DNA from: Semisulcospira habei
Lineage: Eukaryota; Mollusca; Gastropoda; Semisulcospiridae
Direction: 5' to 3'
Assembly (NCBI GenBank): GCA_036245525.1
Contig: BTPG01000002.1
Location: 120,743,582 to 120,807,581, forward strand
DNA length: 64,000 nt
Shown here: one piece after another, positions 19,830 to 31,390 of the stretch
Numbering within the stretch: position 1 is the first letter of the stretch
Layout of the letters: every line of letters begins with the position of its first letter
Made by a program: the position numbers and the translations under genes
The notes under the pieces: model-generated
What the model saw: only the letters and a program-made list of their open reading frames with translations
Told to the model about the DNA's origin: nothing
Databases searched by the model: none

Positions 19830-20737
19830 GTGTTGGCACCCAGTCATCAACTTGTTGGCCCTAAACAGGTTCATTTCGGCCCCCTTGTTTCGCATGGAGA
19901 CTGCGTGGGCGGTGAGGTCTTCGGTACACCCCATGATCTTTGCTGTTAGTCTCGACCTCTCCGATGCTTATCGCACCGTCCCCGTTCACCCATTGTCTCG
20001 GCGCTTCCTTCGCTTCGCCTTTCGGGGTGGTATACCAGCTCTGAGCCCTTCTCTTCGGCCTCAACCTCAGCCCCTGGGTCTTCACGCGGATCATGGATGT
20101 GGTGGTTGTCCAGCCCTACCTCCAATTCCCTGGACGACCTGCTGCTCCGGAACCAGGACGCTCTTTCCCTGGAGACAGACAGGGACACCATACTGGCCCT
20201 GCTACAATGGCTGGGGTTCGTGGTCCATCTCAGGACATTGGACCTCTCCCCTTCCCGTACCTTCGTACACCTGGGGATGGAATTTGCAGAAGCTCCTGGC
20301 GGTTTCTCGCCAAGTGTCCCTCACGATGGCGTGCCCGGCCAGGACCTGGTTGCAACTGCTGGGCCTCATCAGTGCAGCGGCCGACCTCCTGCCCCTCTGC
20401 AGACTCTGCTCGTGGCCGATCCAGTGCCAGTATACCCCTTGGTACGGACTCACCTCCGGAGGTGGATTGGCCCGGCTTGGCTTGCGTCGGGAGTACCCCT
20501 CTCCTCCCCCCCCCCCCCCCCCCCCCCCCCGCCTCGGCTCTTGCTTTGCATGGACGCGAGCCGAGCCAGCGGGGGTGCGCACCTCCTCCTGGCTTTCGAC
20601 ATGGTATCAAGCCGGTGGCCTCTGGCTTCCGGGACAGACACAGCGACTGGCTAGGGATGAAGGCCGTCTGGCTGGCGCTGAGTCATTGGGAGTCGCGCCT
20701 CTGCCACCACAGGATTTTGGTTCTCTCCGACAACTTT
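19537..20737 (+). pseudogene. Element C reverse transcriptase and partial RNase H
   Basis: RT blocks remain: HPVINLLALNRFISAPLFRM, FAVSLDLSDAYRTVPVHP, then frame changes and SLDDLLLRNQ at about 20125 in place of YLDD. A 32-G run (about 19796-19828) replaces the codons after KPGG. A 26-base C run lies in the RT-RNase H linker (about 20506-20531). RNase H starts (LCMDASRAS, LGMKAVWLALSHWES, LVLSDN) and stops at a deletion near 20738. Confidence 0.75.
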
Positions 20738-21890
20738 TCTGGATGATTGGTGCATGCTGGGAAACTCCGATGGTCGACCTTTTCGCGACGCAGCGGAACA
20801 CACCACTTCCCCTGTTCATCTCGCCGATCCTGGACCCCTGTGCCTGTGCAGTGGACGCACAGTCCATCTCGTGGGAAGGTCTGGTGGCTTATGCGTACTC
20901 CCCGGGCGGTACTCGTTGCCAAGGTCCTGCTGAAACTCAGGGGCGCCACCACGGCCCGCTTTCTCGTGGCTCCTTTCTGCTGGTGCCAGAGCTGGACGAC
21001 CGACTCTCCCCTGCAGTTACCCTCACTGTGCACAATGCTGACGCAGCCCCCGGCAGAACCTCTTTCATCCGTGTCAGGAGAAGCTTCGCTTACATGCCGG
21101 GCAGTTGTGGGGGCGGCCCTCGCCGCTAGAGGTTTCTCGCATGCGGCAGTGGAGACGTTCGCTACTGTCCGCAGAGCATCCACCCTGCTGTCCTGGTGTC
21201 AGCCCAGGTGTCTTGCCCCCACGGCTCTGATGGCACCCCATTAATTGGCCGAATTCTTCCTGTGTTTTTTTGGGGAGCAGAGCTTGGCCCCTATTACCAA
21301 CCGGGGGTATCTCTTGATGATCGCAGATACTACCTCCATTTTGGGCCGATCGGACCCAGGGGCGTGGAGTGACCCACTTTGAGCTACAGCGCCCAGTCCA
21401 GCGCTCACTGGTCCCACGCTGGGACTTTGCTGGGTCTTCACGTGGCTAAATTTAGGCCGGTTTGAGCCGTTGCCCTTAGCCATGATGGTGTTGCTTCAGC
21501 GGCCAGAGTCAGCAAGCTGCATGCACTCTCGGTGGACCCAGCCTGCCAACATTTAGAGCTGATGGTTCGGTACAGCTCCTGACAAGCCTATCCTGTCTGG
21601 CCAAGAATAGCCTTCCCTCGGTCGGAGCGCAGATCATTACCGGCCGCTCAAGGGGTTGGATTGGTCTTGGGAGCCCCGCCGACAGGATCTGGTACGGGCC
21701 TTGCAAGTTTACCTGCGCAGATCGCGGCCCTGCCTACGAGGACGGGAACTCCTCTTCCTGCCCCTGAGATGCGGCAGGAACGATATTTCGGCACAAACAA
21801 CTCTGTGTTCTGTCTCTCATGCCTAGCTGTCCACAACATGGACATGGATCTGTGTAAGCTCTCTCCCGAAGGGCCGTCTCAGAGTCGACC
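20738..21890 (+). pseudogene. Element C post-RNase H domain and recombinase remnant
   Basis: After the RNase H deletion the sequence resumes at ACWETPMVDLFATQ and runs to AYAYSPG. The recombinase N-terminus (ALAARGFSHAAVETFATVRR) follows at about 21118. Later pieces in broken frames include RVSKLHALSVDPAC-type residues near 21510 and DISAQTT near 21785. The His/Arg and Tyr catalytic motifs were not found. Confidence 0.7.
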
Positions 21891-22239
21891 ATAACCACGT
21901 GCCTGGTTGGGGCGAGTCTGCTTCAGCGGCGGGCGCCTGGCAATAAGAAGTCCCGCTTCATAGGGGACGCGCAGCGGCCCATGGGCTGTGGCGAGGAGGG
22001 TCCAGCTGGTCCTGCGGAAGAGGCGGCCGCTGAACGGGTGGGACGCATCACCGCACGCAAAACTGTCTGGTGAGGAGAGGCGATGCCGTAGTGAGGGTCA
22101 TGGTGGCCACAGCGAGCGAGGGGAGACGGCGACTGGGGCCCATGTTGGTCAGTCGTGAACGGGCAGCGGGCTGGCAAAGTGGAGGCCTGACTGGTGGACA
22201 TGCACTGCGCCCCAGAAGTTGAATGAACCGTCATCCAGA

Positions 22240-22292
22240 TACGTCTCCGTCATGAGCTGAGAGAGTAATCCACACCACAGCGGCTTCTCAAG

Positions 22293-22329
<37 letters not shown>

Positions 22330-23337
22330 TGCCACCAGGCTCCACCAACCACTCTTTCCTGTGTCTAAGTTGGTGGGAAGAGTTGAGGAAGATACAGCAG
22401 GGCCTGCCAAGGCCTGGACACGGTGTGGCTGTCCGTGGCCCGGGGAGGCGGAAGACAGGGCACCAAGACACTGCCGCCATCCCAGGGGAGGAGCAACCAG
22501 AGGGACGAGGCTCAGACGAAGGCCGGTGATGATCCAAGGACGTCTATCGACATCCACCATCCTGTCGCGTCCCCGTATTGAACTGGGAGAGGACCCAGCA
22601 CCCTTGTGGCTTCTTCTAGTGGGGGGCGGGGGTGGGGGGGTGGGGATACGGGACGTCACCAGGCTCCGCCAACCACGCTTTCCTTTGTCTAAGCGGGTGG
22701 GGAGAGTCGTGTCAGACACGACAGGGCCCGCCAAGCCCATGTGTGGCGCTGGGCCATTGGAAGCCCGCACACCTCCGACAGGTTCGAACTTGCACACTGC
22801 AAATAGAAAGGTGCAGAATGAAACCGACATACTACATGTGGCCCCCCCCACCCCCCCTAATGAACTGTGCCACTTGGAACGAACTCACGGGTGTGGAAAA
22901 AAATGCACGGGTTCTCCCGCGTGTCGTCAACCGGTCCCTATCTGACCTGCGGCACTTTTTCTCTGTCAGCGCCCACATCACTTGGTGTTCCCAGGCGTTT
23001 ACCCATCCAGGTAGTAAACGAGCTCGATGCTGTTCAACTTCGGTAATCAGCTGAGAACCGGCAAATTCAACAAGGTATGGCCGTTGGCTGCGAAATCCGA
23101 AGAAAAGAAGGCCGAAACCGGTTAGAACATCCATTCACGAGGAAACTAAGCGCAAGACTGGTGTGGCCTCACTGCTCACGTGGGCTTGTAAGGGAGACTA
23201 CCCATGTTCGTGGTAACACCTTAGTAAGAGTTGCTTCCCTTGTGTAGGTATACACAAGAGTTGTTAGGCTGAAATCGGTAAGCTAAGTGTACCTTCTTAA
23301 TAGTAATGCCACCGGTAGGTCCTTTTGAGGAAATAAA
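22240..23337 (-). mobile_element. DIRS element J, 5' part, minus strand
   Basis: The right edge at 23337 is the reverse complement of a DIRS left end (GCCACCGG...TTTTGAGGAAATAAA). An inverted-repeat sequence precedes it (about 23160-23310), including the hairpin CTTGTGT/ACACAAG. Leftward lie leader-like sequence and two diverged copies of a roughly 326-base unit (caccaggctcc...gtctaag...ggcctgccaag at about 22330 and 22660), one followed by a 33-base G run (22296-22328). No coding motif survives. The left boundary is approximate; 21890-22240 is unassigned. Confidence 0.6.
22296..22328. repeat. 33-G homopolymer run
   Basis: An uninterrupted run of about 33 G next to the first 326-base repeat unit of element J; a shorter G-rich run sits at the matching place in the second unit (22620-22643). 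Confidence 0.85.
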
Positions 23338-23389
23338 TGTCTATTTTTGGTAGAATTTTAAGTTTTGCAAACTTTTAAATCAGATTTGG

Positions 23390-23680
23390 CACAAATGTAA
23401 CTGATGAAAAGACCTTTCTGTGCATACTAAGTTGGTAAATCCCTCACGAAGGTCAAAGATCATGGGGGGTTGACGAAGTGTGAAAATTGCATACATTTTG
23501 AGAAAACATTGATTTCCCAGGTACAACAGCCAACCTTTTACTTATGTGAGGACACTTGGATACTTGCTTTTTTCAATGACCTGTGGGAAAGGTCAGGGTC
23601 ATAATGGTTAGATTAATTATGTGGATCAGTCATGCGCTTGAGCTTTAAGGCTTTGCCTTTTTTGTTGTTTCTTTCTTTAA
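23390..23680 (+). repeat. Second copy of the dispersed AT-rich intronic repeat
   Basis: Similar in order and wording to 9755-9965 (aaagatcatggggggttgac, gagaaaacattgattt, ggctttgccttttttg). It begins about 50 bases beyond the end of element J, as the first copy does beyond element A. Confidence 0.55.
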
Positions 23681-23873
23681 CTTTTCTCAGAGGCCCTTGT
23701 GATCAATCTAAAACAATAAAAAGCAGATTACCTTTGTGATCAATAAGGCATAATCTGATCTTATCTTTATTGTTTTCTTTAAATCTAATTTTGTGTTACA
23801 ATTTGAACATTAGTTTGGAATAATTATATATGCTTGTTTGATACACAAAGACTGTTACTGATTGTGTGTCTAG

Positions 23874-23961
23874 GGCCAGCATTGTTTATTCAGCTCTCAA
23901 CTTCCTGCTTCCTGTAGCTGTCATCATCTGGCTCTTCCGAAGGACTGCAAACATGTTTCAG
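23874..23961 (+). CDS. AFG3L2: AFG3L2 exon c: second transmembrane segment
   Basis: The acceptor is gtgtctag and the donor gtcagg, 88 bases; the first G completes ATG from exon b. It encodes ASIVYSALNFLLPVAVIIWL followed by FRRTANMFQ. The hydrophobic run LNFLLPVAVIIWLF is the second inner-membrane helix, and RR marks the matrix side, as in AFG3L2 (...LLYTIRR). Confidence 0.88.
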
Positions 23962-24029
23962 GTCAGGCAGACTTCAATTGCAGTGTCTACATGATAATTA
24001 TCTTACCTGTTTTTTGTTTGTTTGTTTTT

Positions 24030-24039
24030 TTTTGTTGTT

Positions 24040-24097
<58 letters not shown>

Positions 24098-24098
24098 T
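24030..24098. repeat. Poly-T followed by poly-G
   Basis: About 36 T then about 21 G in intron sequence. Low complexity; probably a retroposed tail plus homopolymer expansion. Confidence 0.8.
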
Positions 24099-24194
24099 GG
24101 TGCATATAACAAATAAAAGTGTAGGCTGGTATAAGGGACCTGTTAGATGTCAAAAGTGTCAGAATTTTGGATGTTGTGAAAGAAGAAATGTGAA

Positions 24195-24285
24195 TTAACC
24201 TTTGGCTGTCATTAGCAATTTTTGTCGCAGTGATTCCTGCAGGAATCTTGGTGACAAAAACCACTGCCAACAGCCAAAGGGTTAA
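24195..24285. mobile_element. TTAA-flanked foldback MITE, copy 1
   Basis: An 83-base element flanked by TTAA on both sides. The arms read CCTTTGGCTGTC... and ...ACAGCCAAAGG, and the inner arms pair as well (TTTTTGTC / GACAAAAA; GATTCC-tgca-GGAATC). A TTAA target and CCC-type arms are piggyBac features. Related copies: 34156-34232, 35706-35795, 36566-36655. Confidence 0.65.
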
Positions 24286-24618
24286 AGTAACTGTCATGAA
24301 AATAACTATAGTGCGTTCAAGGTGGCATGCTGTTCTGGCATCACCTTGAACTGTCATGGTCGAATTCATATTTTGTGTGTGTCAGGACTAAGCGAGTTGA
24401 ATTTCAAAGAATACAATCTGCAATTTATGTACTTATTAACCCCTTCGCTGCAGAGAAAACGTGAACACGGCCGATCAGCAAGAGACGTAAATCTCAGCGA
24501 GTCCCTGCTCTTGCTGTCACCACTTTGTGTCCATGTTCCTTGGACAGCTAAGGCCCTTTGGCATTTGAATTAACCCATCTAGCCCCTTGACCCTGCAGCA
24601 GAAGATGGGTTGACCATG

Positions 24619-24692
24619 ATAATTCAAGGGTAGTGCCAGATGAGCTTGGCGCCTGAAGGCGCCAAGCTCATCTGGCACTACCCTTGAATTAT
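24619..24692. repeat. Perfect 35-bp palindrome, TGAA loop
   Basis: The left arm 24619-24653 and right arm 24658-24692 are exact complements around a four-base loop. They sit in a longer element bounded by TTAACCC-like ends (about 24571 and 24785). The core (GTGCCAG...CTTGGCGCC) is shared with the 46-bp palindrome at 34853. Confidence 0.85.
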
Positions 24693-24850
24693 GATGAATC
24701 CATCTCCTACAACTGGTAGGTACATAGTCGTTAGACAACACCTCCAAAAGTTTGGAAATGCGGCCTTGGGGTTAAGAGGGTTAACTAAGATTTTAGAAAC
24801 ATTATCCGTGTCCACTGATGGTGAAGGGTTAAATTATTTGTGTATTGCAG

Positions 24851-24951
24851 GGCGGTGGTAAAGGAGGGTCGAGAGGCGGAGTTGGTGGTATATTTGGCTT
24901 TGGACAAAGCACAGCCAAAATCATTAAAGAAGATATTGGAGTCAAATTCAG
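24851..24951 (+). CDS. AFG3L2: AFG3L2 exon d: glycine-rich linker to AAA domain
   Basis: The acceptor is gtattgcag and the donor gtaatt, 101 bases ending AG (phase 2). It encodes GGGKGGSRGGVGGIFGFGQS then TAKIIKEDIGVKFR. The glycine-rich stretch followed by TAK-K--I-VKF matches the linker between TM2 and the AAA module on the matrix side. Confidence 0.9.
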
Positions 24952-25385
24952 GTAATTGTTTCTGTTTTCACCTAAAGGTTGTTTGTCTTAGGAAGGCAAA
25001 CAACAGTAAGTCCATTATTTTCTCAAAATCATTACCGACGGCATTACTACTAGGAATGCTTCGCTAAGCTTAACAATTTTAGCCAAAAAAACTCATGTAC
25101 CTGACGACAAGGGAGGCAACCACCCAGGGGTGTCCTTACCAGGACACCCCAAGTGGCCTCCCCTGCTTCCCTATCCAGTGGTGCGCTCACCGTTTCCCGG
25201 CAGTCTCTTCGCTTAGCTCAACCAGGACAGGCCGTGAGCATATCGTGCTCCGGTTGTGGTTAGGTTGATTACTGTTGTGTACCGTGGACACTTGGACTTA
25301 TGTGCATTGTGTTGTGTTTGGATTACCTGTTTGTTCTGTGGATTATGTGGTGGTGTTTTTTTCTGTGGGATTATCGGTTTGAGTC

Positions 25386-25393
25386 ATGATAAG
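25386..25393 (+). other. Element D gag start exon (ATG ATA AG) and donor
   Basis: ATGATAAG is followed by gtaaag; the acceptor gttacag ends at 25537, giving a 144-base intron in the family's phase. Exon 2 has a stop two codons in (GCT TAG), so the copy is dead, but the splice layout is kept. Confidence 0.55.
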
Positions 25394-25537
25394 GTAAAGT
25401 AGCGGTTACTGCCTCTAACCGGTTTCGACTGGTTGGCGGCGGCGACCGGGTGGTGATGTATGCAAGCCGACCGGGAGCGCGGCCCCTCTGTGGAGGCTCC
25501 CCACTTCTCGCCTGTCTTCTTCTGTCCTTTGTTACAG

Positions 25538-27200
25538 TGCTTAGGTACGGACCTACACCAAGTGTGGCACCTTCCAGTGGCCTAGCAACGGCCATGATGT
25601 CTGCCAACAATGCTCGTGCTGCTCCTCCGATCAGACAGGCAACAGTGCGTGACGTGGGAGGAAGAGAGATGGTCGCATCTGGGGGCGTTTTACTGGAGGG
25701 ATAAACCGGCGCCTTGCACACAGCTGACGAACAAAGCAGCGTTGACGACAATGAAGGGAAAGGCAGAATCATACTGGTCGGTGCCCCGGGCAGCGCTGCC
25801 CCGCCTTGAGCGGATGAATGAGCCTAGCAGCAGCAAAGGATCGGGGCTTGCCCCCCAATCGGACCCGGCACCAAGAGCTCCAACCCACCTCGTAGAGGCC
25901 CTGGGACATGCTCGACCACCAGTGATGGGGTTCGCCCCTAGGCACGTGTCAGCATATGGAAGCTCGGTCCCCCCGCAATAAAGATGTTGGGCCAGATTAT
26001 CACCCCCCAGGTGAGAGACAGAGAGAGCCCAAGCGGGTGACCCCCAGACCCCTGAGAGGCAAGTGCCCGCCAGCCTTAGGCCGGACCAGCGCCGTCACCA
26101 GGCCGTGTCTACAACGCACCTCTCAGGGAGGGACAGGGAAAGATAGCCACAGAACGCACACAAGAGCTCCACCCCGCCGCGTAGAGGCCCCGGATATGCA
26201 AGGACGCTCACTACGGGATTCGTCCTCCAGGTATGGGTCTGCATGGAGCTGGGGCATCTCGCAGTAAACGGAGGGCGAGAAATTCAGTCATGTGAGACAC
26301 AGAAAGCACGGAAGAACTCCACCCCGCCTCGTAGAGGCTGGGGACATGCTCGAACGCCAGTGATGTGGTTTGCCCCTAGGCTGTGTCGGCATATGGAGCG
26401 CGGTTCCCCCGCAGTAAAGGTGGAAGACGATGTATGAGTCTCAGACAAGCAAGCTTTGGGACCGGAGCCCTCCCTCGAGGACGGTCGTGCGGTCAACCGA
26501 ACCAACTGTCGGAACGTGCTTCCCCATCGTGTTGGACTGAGAAATGTTTTGGGAGACCGAAGCTGTCCATAGGAGGACTGACATTCAGTCATTAGAGCCA
26601 GCCGGCGGGAGGTGCTTCCCCGTTGCGATTGAACCACCAGGATACCTCCCCCGCGCCGTATGAGCATGGAGAAGAACACAGGCTTCAGGGTCCCGAGTCG
26701 AAGAGTGGAGCCACAGACGAGAACTAACTCGCAGGGCAGATCCCCCATGTCCGAAGCCCTATTGGGAAGAACTAACTCGGTCAGCAGCCGACGAGAGGTG
26801 GTGCAAACCACCCGCCCACACTCCGCCCTAGGAGGTAGGAACTCACAGTGGCCATGGACATGCTTCACGCGGGGACGAAGTCTACATGTTCGGTCGGGCG
26901 ACCGCAGTAGCTGGAGAAAGGGCGCTACAGATGCCTAATGCCTGGGAACGTCTTCTTCCCTCTTCGCCTCTCCGACCAGCGGACAAGCTCGGGTACAGCG
27001 CAGCGTCGGATCTCTCGGTGATACCGAGCATCAGAGGCGCTTGGCAAGAGCAGCCGTTCTTCCGACCAGAGCTTCAAGGGCCGATTTTCCTCGGGAAAAC
27101 GACAGCATCAACACCGGCGCCAGGATCACGGAGATGGCAGCGGTAGGACAGAATCGCCCTCACTTTCGACACTCGACCTCAGCCTGTTGGATTATGGAAC
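25538..27200 (+). pseudogene. Element D gag pseudogene
   Basis: The zinc-binding motif is still legible (TKCGTFQWPSNGHDVCQQC) with stops on either side. Downstream are repeats carrying CTCCAACC/CCACCCCGCC-type starts (about 25878, 26165 and 26313) and no continuous frame. The Gag core found in B and H was not recognised. Confidence 0.5.
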
Positions 27201-27284
27201 AAGCGTGAACGCATCAACACAGTGTGTCCCGCTCTCTTCCGAGTGGGAGCAGCGTCTCACGGGTCAGGATCCTCGTATTGGACG

Positions 27285-27725
27285 AGGGATCAAGCAGACA
27301 AACACAGCAATAGGCTGGAGATGGAAGCAGTGTGCTTTGCGTTCTCTCTGAGTGGAAGCAGTGGCGCACAGGTCAAGATATCCTCACCGTTAGATAAGGG
27401 ATCAAGCTGTCAAACACCTCAACAGGGTGCAGATGAAAGCGAGTCAGGATCCTCGTAATGGATGAAGGATCAAGTGGACAAACACATCAACAGGTTGGAG
27501 ATGAAAGCAGTGTGCCTCGCATCCTCTCCTAGTGGAAGCAGCAGCTCACAAGTCAGGATATCCTCGTATGTGGATGAGGGATCAAGCCGTCTAACACTTA
27601 AACAGGCCGGAGTGAAAACAGTGTGGCTCGCGCTCTCTCTGGGTGGGAGCAGCATCTCATGGGTCAGGATTACGCGTACTCTCCGACAGCTCAACAGTGG
27701 TGGCCTACATCCAAAACCGGAGGTC
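27285..27725 (+). repeat. Amplified RNase H segment in element D
   Basis: Four consecutive diverged copies, about 68-111 bases apart (near 27296, 27406, 27474 and 27585), each encode parts of the RNase H block ADKHSN-LE-KAV-LA (for example QADKHSNRLEMEAVCFAFS and QVDKHINRLEMKAVCLASS). The last copy runs on into LSDSSTVVAYIQ, the third RNase H block. Only one copy exists in B. Confidence 0.65.
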
Positions 27726-27913
27726 GAGGAGGCGCTAAGTCTACACCCGGAGGACGTGGTTCGGATTGGGGGTAGACAACGGACATGCCTAGCAGATGGT
27801 CGGTGCACTCCAACACATCGCTGATTCGTCGCTCTTTGGACGAAGCATCCCGGCTTGTCGCGTCATTTTCCAGCCGGCTTCGCCCTGATTGGAAGGCTGC
27901 GACAATGACCGAC

Positions 27914-28127
27914 TCCAGTATCACTAGGCAGGCATTGTCATGGAACCCCCAGGGAAAGAGGAAAAGAGGTAGGCCGAGAAACTCCTGGCGTCGAGACCTC
28001 CAAGCAGACATCAAGAGACTGGGAACCACCTGGAGTAGAATCGAAGGAGAAGCACAGGACAGGAGTTGCTGGAGGTCTCTCGTCGACGGCCTATACCTGG
28101 GTAGGGGTGACAGGCGTAAGTAAGTAA
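27914..28127 (+). mobile_element. LINE 3' fragment nested in element D, (GTAA)n tail
   Basis: It encodes SITRQALSWNPQGKRKRGRP then NSWRRDLQADIKRLGTTW, the C-terminal tail common in invertebrate LINE ORF2 proteins, and ends in GTAAGTAAG. A 13-base duplication GACAATGACCGAC flanks it (27901-27913 and 28128-28140). It is 5' truncated to 214 bases. The same LINE occurs at 54761-55243 and 57387-57530. Confidence 0.85.
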
Positions 28128-29185
28128 GACAATGACCGACGCATCGGGTGGCCCAGTGCTTCACGTCGCTCCCTCGCAGACTTCGGGGTCTAGCGGAGGC
28201 ATTAGGCGACCACTCGGCAAGATGGCGGCGGACAACAGAGTTCTCCCGAGACTCCCGATGACCAGAGAGGTTGAACATGTACTTCTGCCGGCAGTGATGT
28301 TGAGTCTCTTCCGGGTGGTGCCATGCTAGTGGTGGATAAGGAGGCGTGGATTCTGGTGGCGGCTCACCACAGACTACAGACTCGGACGCGAGGAAGCGGA
28401 AGCGAGGCTTGGACAGGACTGCTCCCGGGGTTCGCTTCCCCCTAGCTGATGCGGGATATCATTGAGAGGGTGACGCCTTCCATTAGCAAGTGTCTGGAAA
28501 ACACCTGGGACCTTTTAGCCTCGGTACGTCGGAGCAGGACACGCACGGAGCTAGTGAGAGCCTTTAGGATGGCGTACCACCTCGCAGCCTACTCCTTGGC
28601 GGAGATCGCCGGCAGTGACGGGATATGAAGGGACGCGCTGTTGTGACAGGTTCCACGTTCGCCCGTCTTTTGGGATAACACAGCGGTGGAAGGCTCCGCG
28701 CGAGGACATTCTTCTATGGGACCGACTTGGCAGACGATGAGGCGACGGCGCAGGCTTCCTTGCCACCTCGGCAGGATTGTCTCCACTCGCTTCAGTCAGC
28801 AATGGTGAGATGGAAGCTTTGGCTACAGCGCTACTTGGTGATGCGAGAGCCCTGCCTAGAAGGAGACCACGGAGGTGGGCTGAGACCCTGACGCCCGACA
28901 GGCTACAGTAGGCCCTTACGGATCCCGGACCCGGAGACTAGGTAACGTCTAGTGTTGGCTTTGGCGCTTACTAGTAACTTCGGCCCTGCGCTTGCATCTG
29001 CTTGGACGGTCAGTCCTCTGGAACCAGATGGCGAAGCGTGGGAGGACCCGGACTCCTGGCTGATGCAACGCCGCCGACGAGGATTCCTGGGCATCGGAGG
29101 TAAGTCCGACATGGGACCAGCACCCAGATTTGCCGCCTAGGCAGGGAGTGCCTGACCAATAACAGCGGGATAGCAACGGGTGAAC

Positions 29186-29275
29186 ACACAGGCAGATACA
29201 GCCGCTGGCTGGAATACACAAGCAGATACAGCCGCTGGCTGGAACACGCAGGCAGATACAGCCGCTGGCTGGAGT
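29186..29275 (+). repeat. Three copies of a 30-bp unit in an RNase H remnant of element D
   Basis: The unit GCAGATACAGCCGCTGGCTG recurs three times. In one frame the last copy reads GRYSRWLELMAVQLVL, again the RNase H glutamate block. Two 47-base copies (CAATGGCTT...GGTACGGGT) follow at 29311-29395. Confidence 0.75.
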
Positions 29276-30235
29276 TGATGGCAGTGCAGCTGGTGCTCAT
29301 CAGAAGAAAACAATGGCTTGCCCTACGGAAGGTACGGGTACGCTCCGGCTAATCGACAATGGCTTACGCTACAGAAGGTACGGGTGTGCTCCAGCTATGA
29401 GAAGGTCGGGGTTTCTTCGTGTAGCAGTAGCACTTCTGCTGGTGGTGCAGAGATCGGGACAGCACTCGTCGGACACTGCGCTTCGGAGGTCAGCTCAACC
29501 TACGCGCGGATTCCCCTTGTGGCAGGGTCACCCGGCTGCCTTCCAACTACTCTACGTGTGTGAGGAGACTCCAATGATAGGCCGGTCCTCCTGTAGTGGA
29601 ACAGGAAGCTGCTTCCTCTGTCGCCTCTAGACGGGATCCGCAAGCCTGGGCCATGGATGGACTCCTTCGAATGGACTCCTTGCGTAGCCAACCACCATTG
29701 CATGTGATTTCTCCGGTTGGTCTGTTCACCGAAGTTAAGCCATTTGGGGGCGGTTAATCCTTAGTTGGATAACCGCCTGGGAACAACAAGTATGGTGGAA
29801 GTCATCTTAACCCTTATCTTGTTCATCAGAGGGTGACATGTTCGAATAAGAATAGTTAAAGGGTAGCGCCAGAGTGGCTTGGCGCCGCTAGGCTTCACGC
29901 TATTCCGGCCTAGCCTTCAAGTAAAGCCTTTGGGCTGTATTCTTATTTTTTCTATAGTATAACCTGTGCATGGCAGGGCACAAATTGAAGCCGTTAGCCT
30001 ATGGGTTACGATGCGGCAGCGCGTTCCCTCCCTCAGGATGGGTACCTAGGGGCTCCACATGCTCAGGGATGGCATGGTGATTAGGACTTTGATGATCGTT
30101 CTGCTGGATCACGGTCCTTTGGAGACGCACAGCGAACCCCTGCCTCAGCTCCGCTTCCGAGACGATCGCAACACTGGCAGGAACTGTTTGTACAGACACA
30201 GAGCGGTTGGTGCGGCACGCTGAGAGATGGACAGT

Positions 30236-31165
30236 CAGCACTCACACCAAGAGGCTTCTCGGATGCGACAGTGGATGCGATTGCAGCGACTCAAGGAGTC
30301 TCTGACAGTACGGATACGAGGGAGAGGGGAGAGTACTACAGACCTGATGTGCAGCGGAGCAACTCTCCCCACAGACCGGACTACCCCCATTTTGGTCGTT
30401 CGTTTAGGGGTTCCCAAGCGGAATCGGACCCCTCAGCATCATTCGAATTTACCGGGTGGCAGACACTTATTGACATCTAGCACAGACCAGCGCTGGTACA
30501 GACCTCTCAGATCGGATCGAGCACTGTCATCGGCAAGATGGCCGGCTTCCGCTGGAGATGCTGGGAGACCTAACAAAAAGACCTGCTGACTGTTCGCAAT
30601 CGCTTCGTCTTCACAGTTAGCAAGATTGCGCCTTCTCGGGGCGTTCCTCCAGTCTCCAGATCAGGGCCGAGGACTAGGGCAGCACTCTACTGGCTGGACT
30701 TGGGCTAGGAACCACCTTCCAGTGTCCGCATCGCAAGTTCTACCATCTGTCCCTTCAGTGATACGGACCAGTCCCGGGACTTCCACCTACACGACGCGGT
30801 CAGGGCGCCTTATAGTGGCAGGCGCAAGACTACGCCACTAAGACAAAGACACATGCCTATTCCTGCCCTTGGCTCCGGGCAGATAAGACCTCGGCGCAAA
30901 CGGTCCCTAGCTTGCTGGGTCGTTCGTTCGGCATACCCCAGGGGGGGGCCCAGCCGTTGCGCGTCCGAGCACACAAGTCAAGCAGAGGCTACTAGCAACG
31001 CCTTACCAGCCTGGCATAGGGCGGAATATTGTGGCGGCCGTAGGTGAGCCGGCTGAGTCTACCTTCGCCTGCAGAGACTTGTCAGACCTATCCAGCCAAC
31101 GCGTCTACCTGGCACTAGTAGGGGTCATCTCGGCGGCACAGCACTCCCTCCCGGCACCACAGGCA
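30236..31165 (+). pseudogene. Element D tyrosine recombinase pseudogene
   Basis: It starts with LTPRGFSDATVDAIAAT, matching the recombinase N-terminus of B. Near the end NIVAAVGEPAESTFACRDL matches the tyrosine block but has lost both Trp and Tyr. Intermediate catalytic blocks are scrambled. It is followed by the family's CTCCCTCCCGGCACC tail. Confidence 0.65.
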
Positions 31166-31290
31166 CCATGGGTAATGCCTAGCTAAAATTGTCGGGAGTG
31201 GAGCGTAATGACGAGCCTCGATAGTTCACGAGCAGAGCGCTCGGGCAGGGGACAGGTGTACCAGATTGCGGAACCCTCCTCCTATTCGCC

Positions 31291-31390
31291 ATTCTTCCTA
31301 GTAGTAATGCCGTCGGTAATGATTTTGAGAAAATAAATAAATTTTTCTCTAAAATGTAATTTTTCGAAAAATACTTACCAACGGCATTAC
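31291..31390 (+). repeat. Element D internal complementary region
   Basis: Complement of the left end (TAGTAGTAATGCCGTCGGTA through GAGAAAATAAA) joined to the complement of the right end (ctctaaaatgtaatttttcg...). The private tag matches both termini of D. Confidence 0.85.

Larger units (their letters stand above)
19200..21890 (+). mobile_element. DIRS element C, 5'-truncated and decayed
   Basis: It starts in sequence resembling the Gag tail (about 19200-19490) and continues through RT, part of RNase H, the DLFATR domain and the recombinase N-terminal half. It fades after about 21890. No inverted repeat or ICR was found for it. It begins only about 150 bases after the end of element B in the same orientation. 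Confidence 0.7.
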
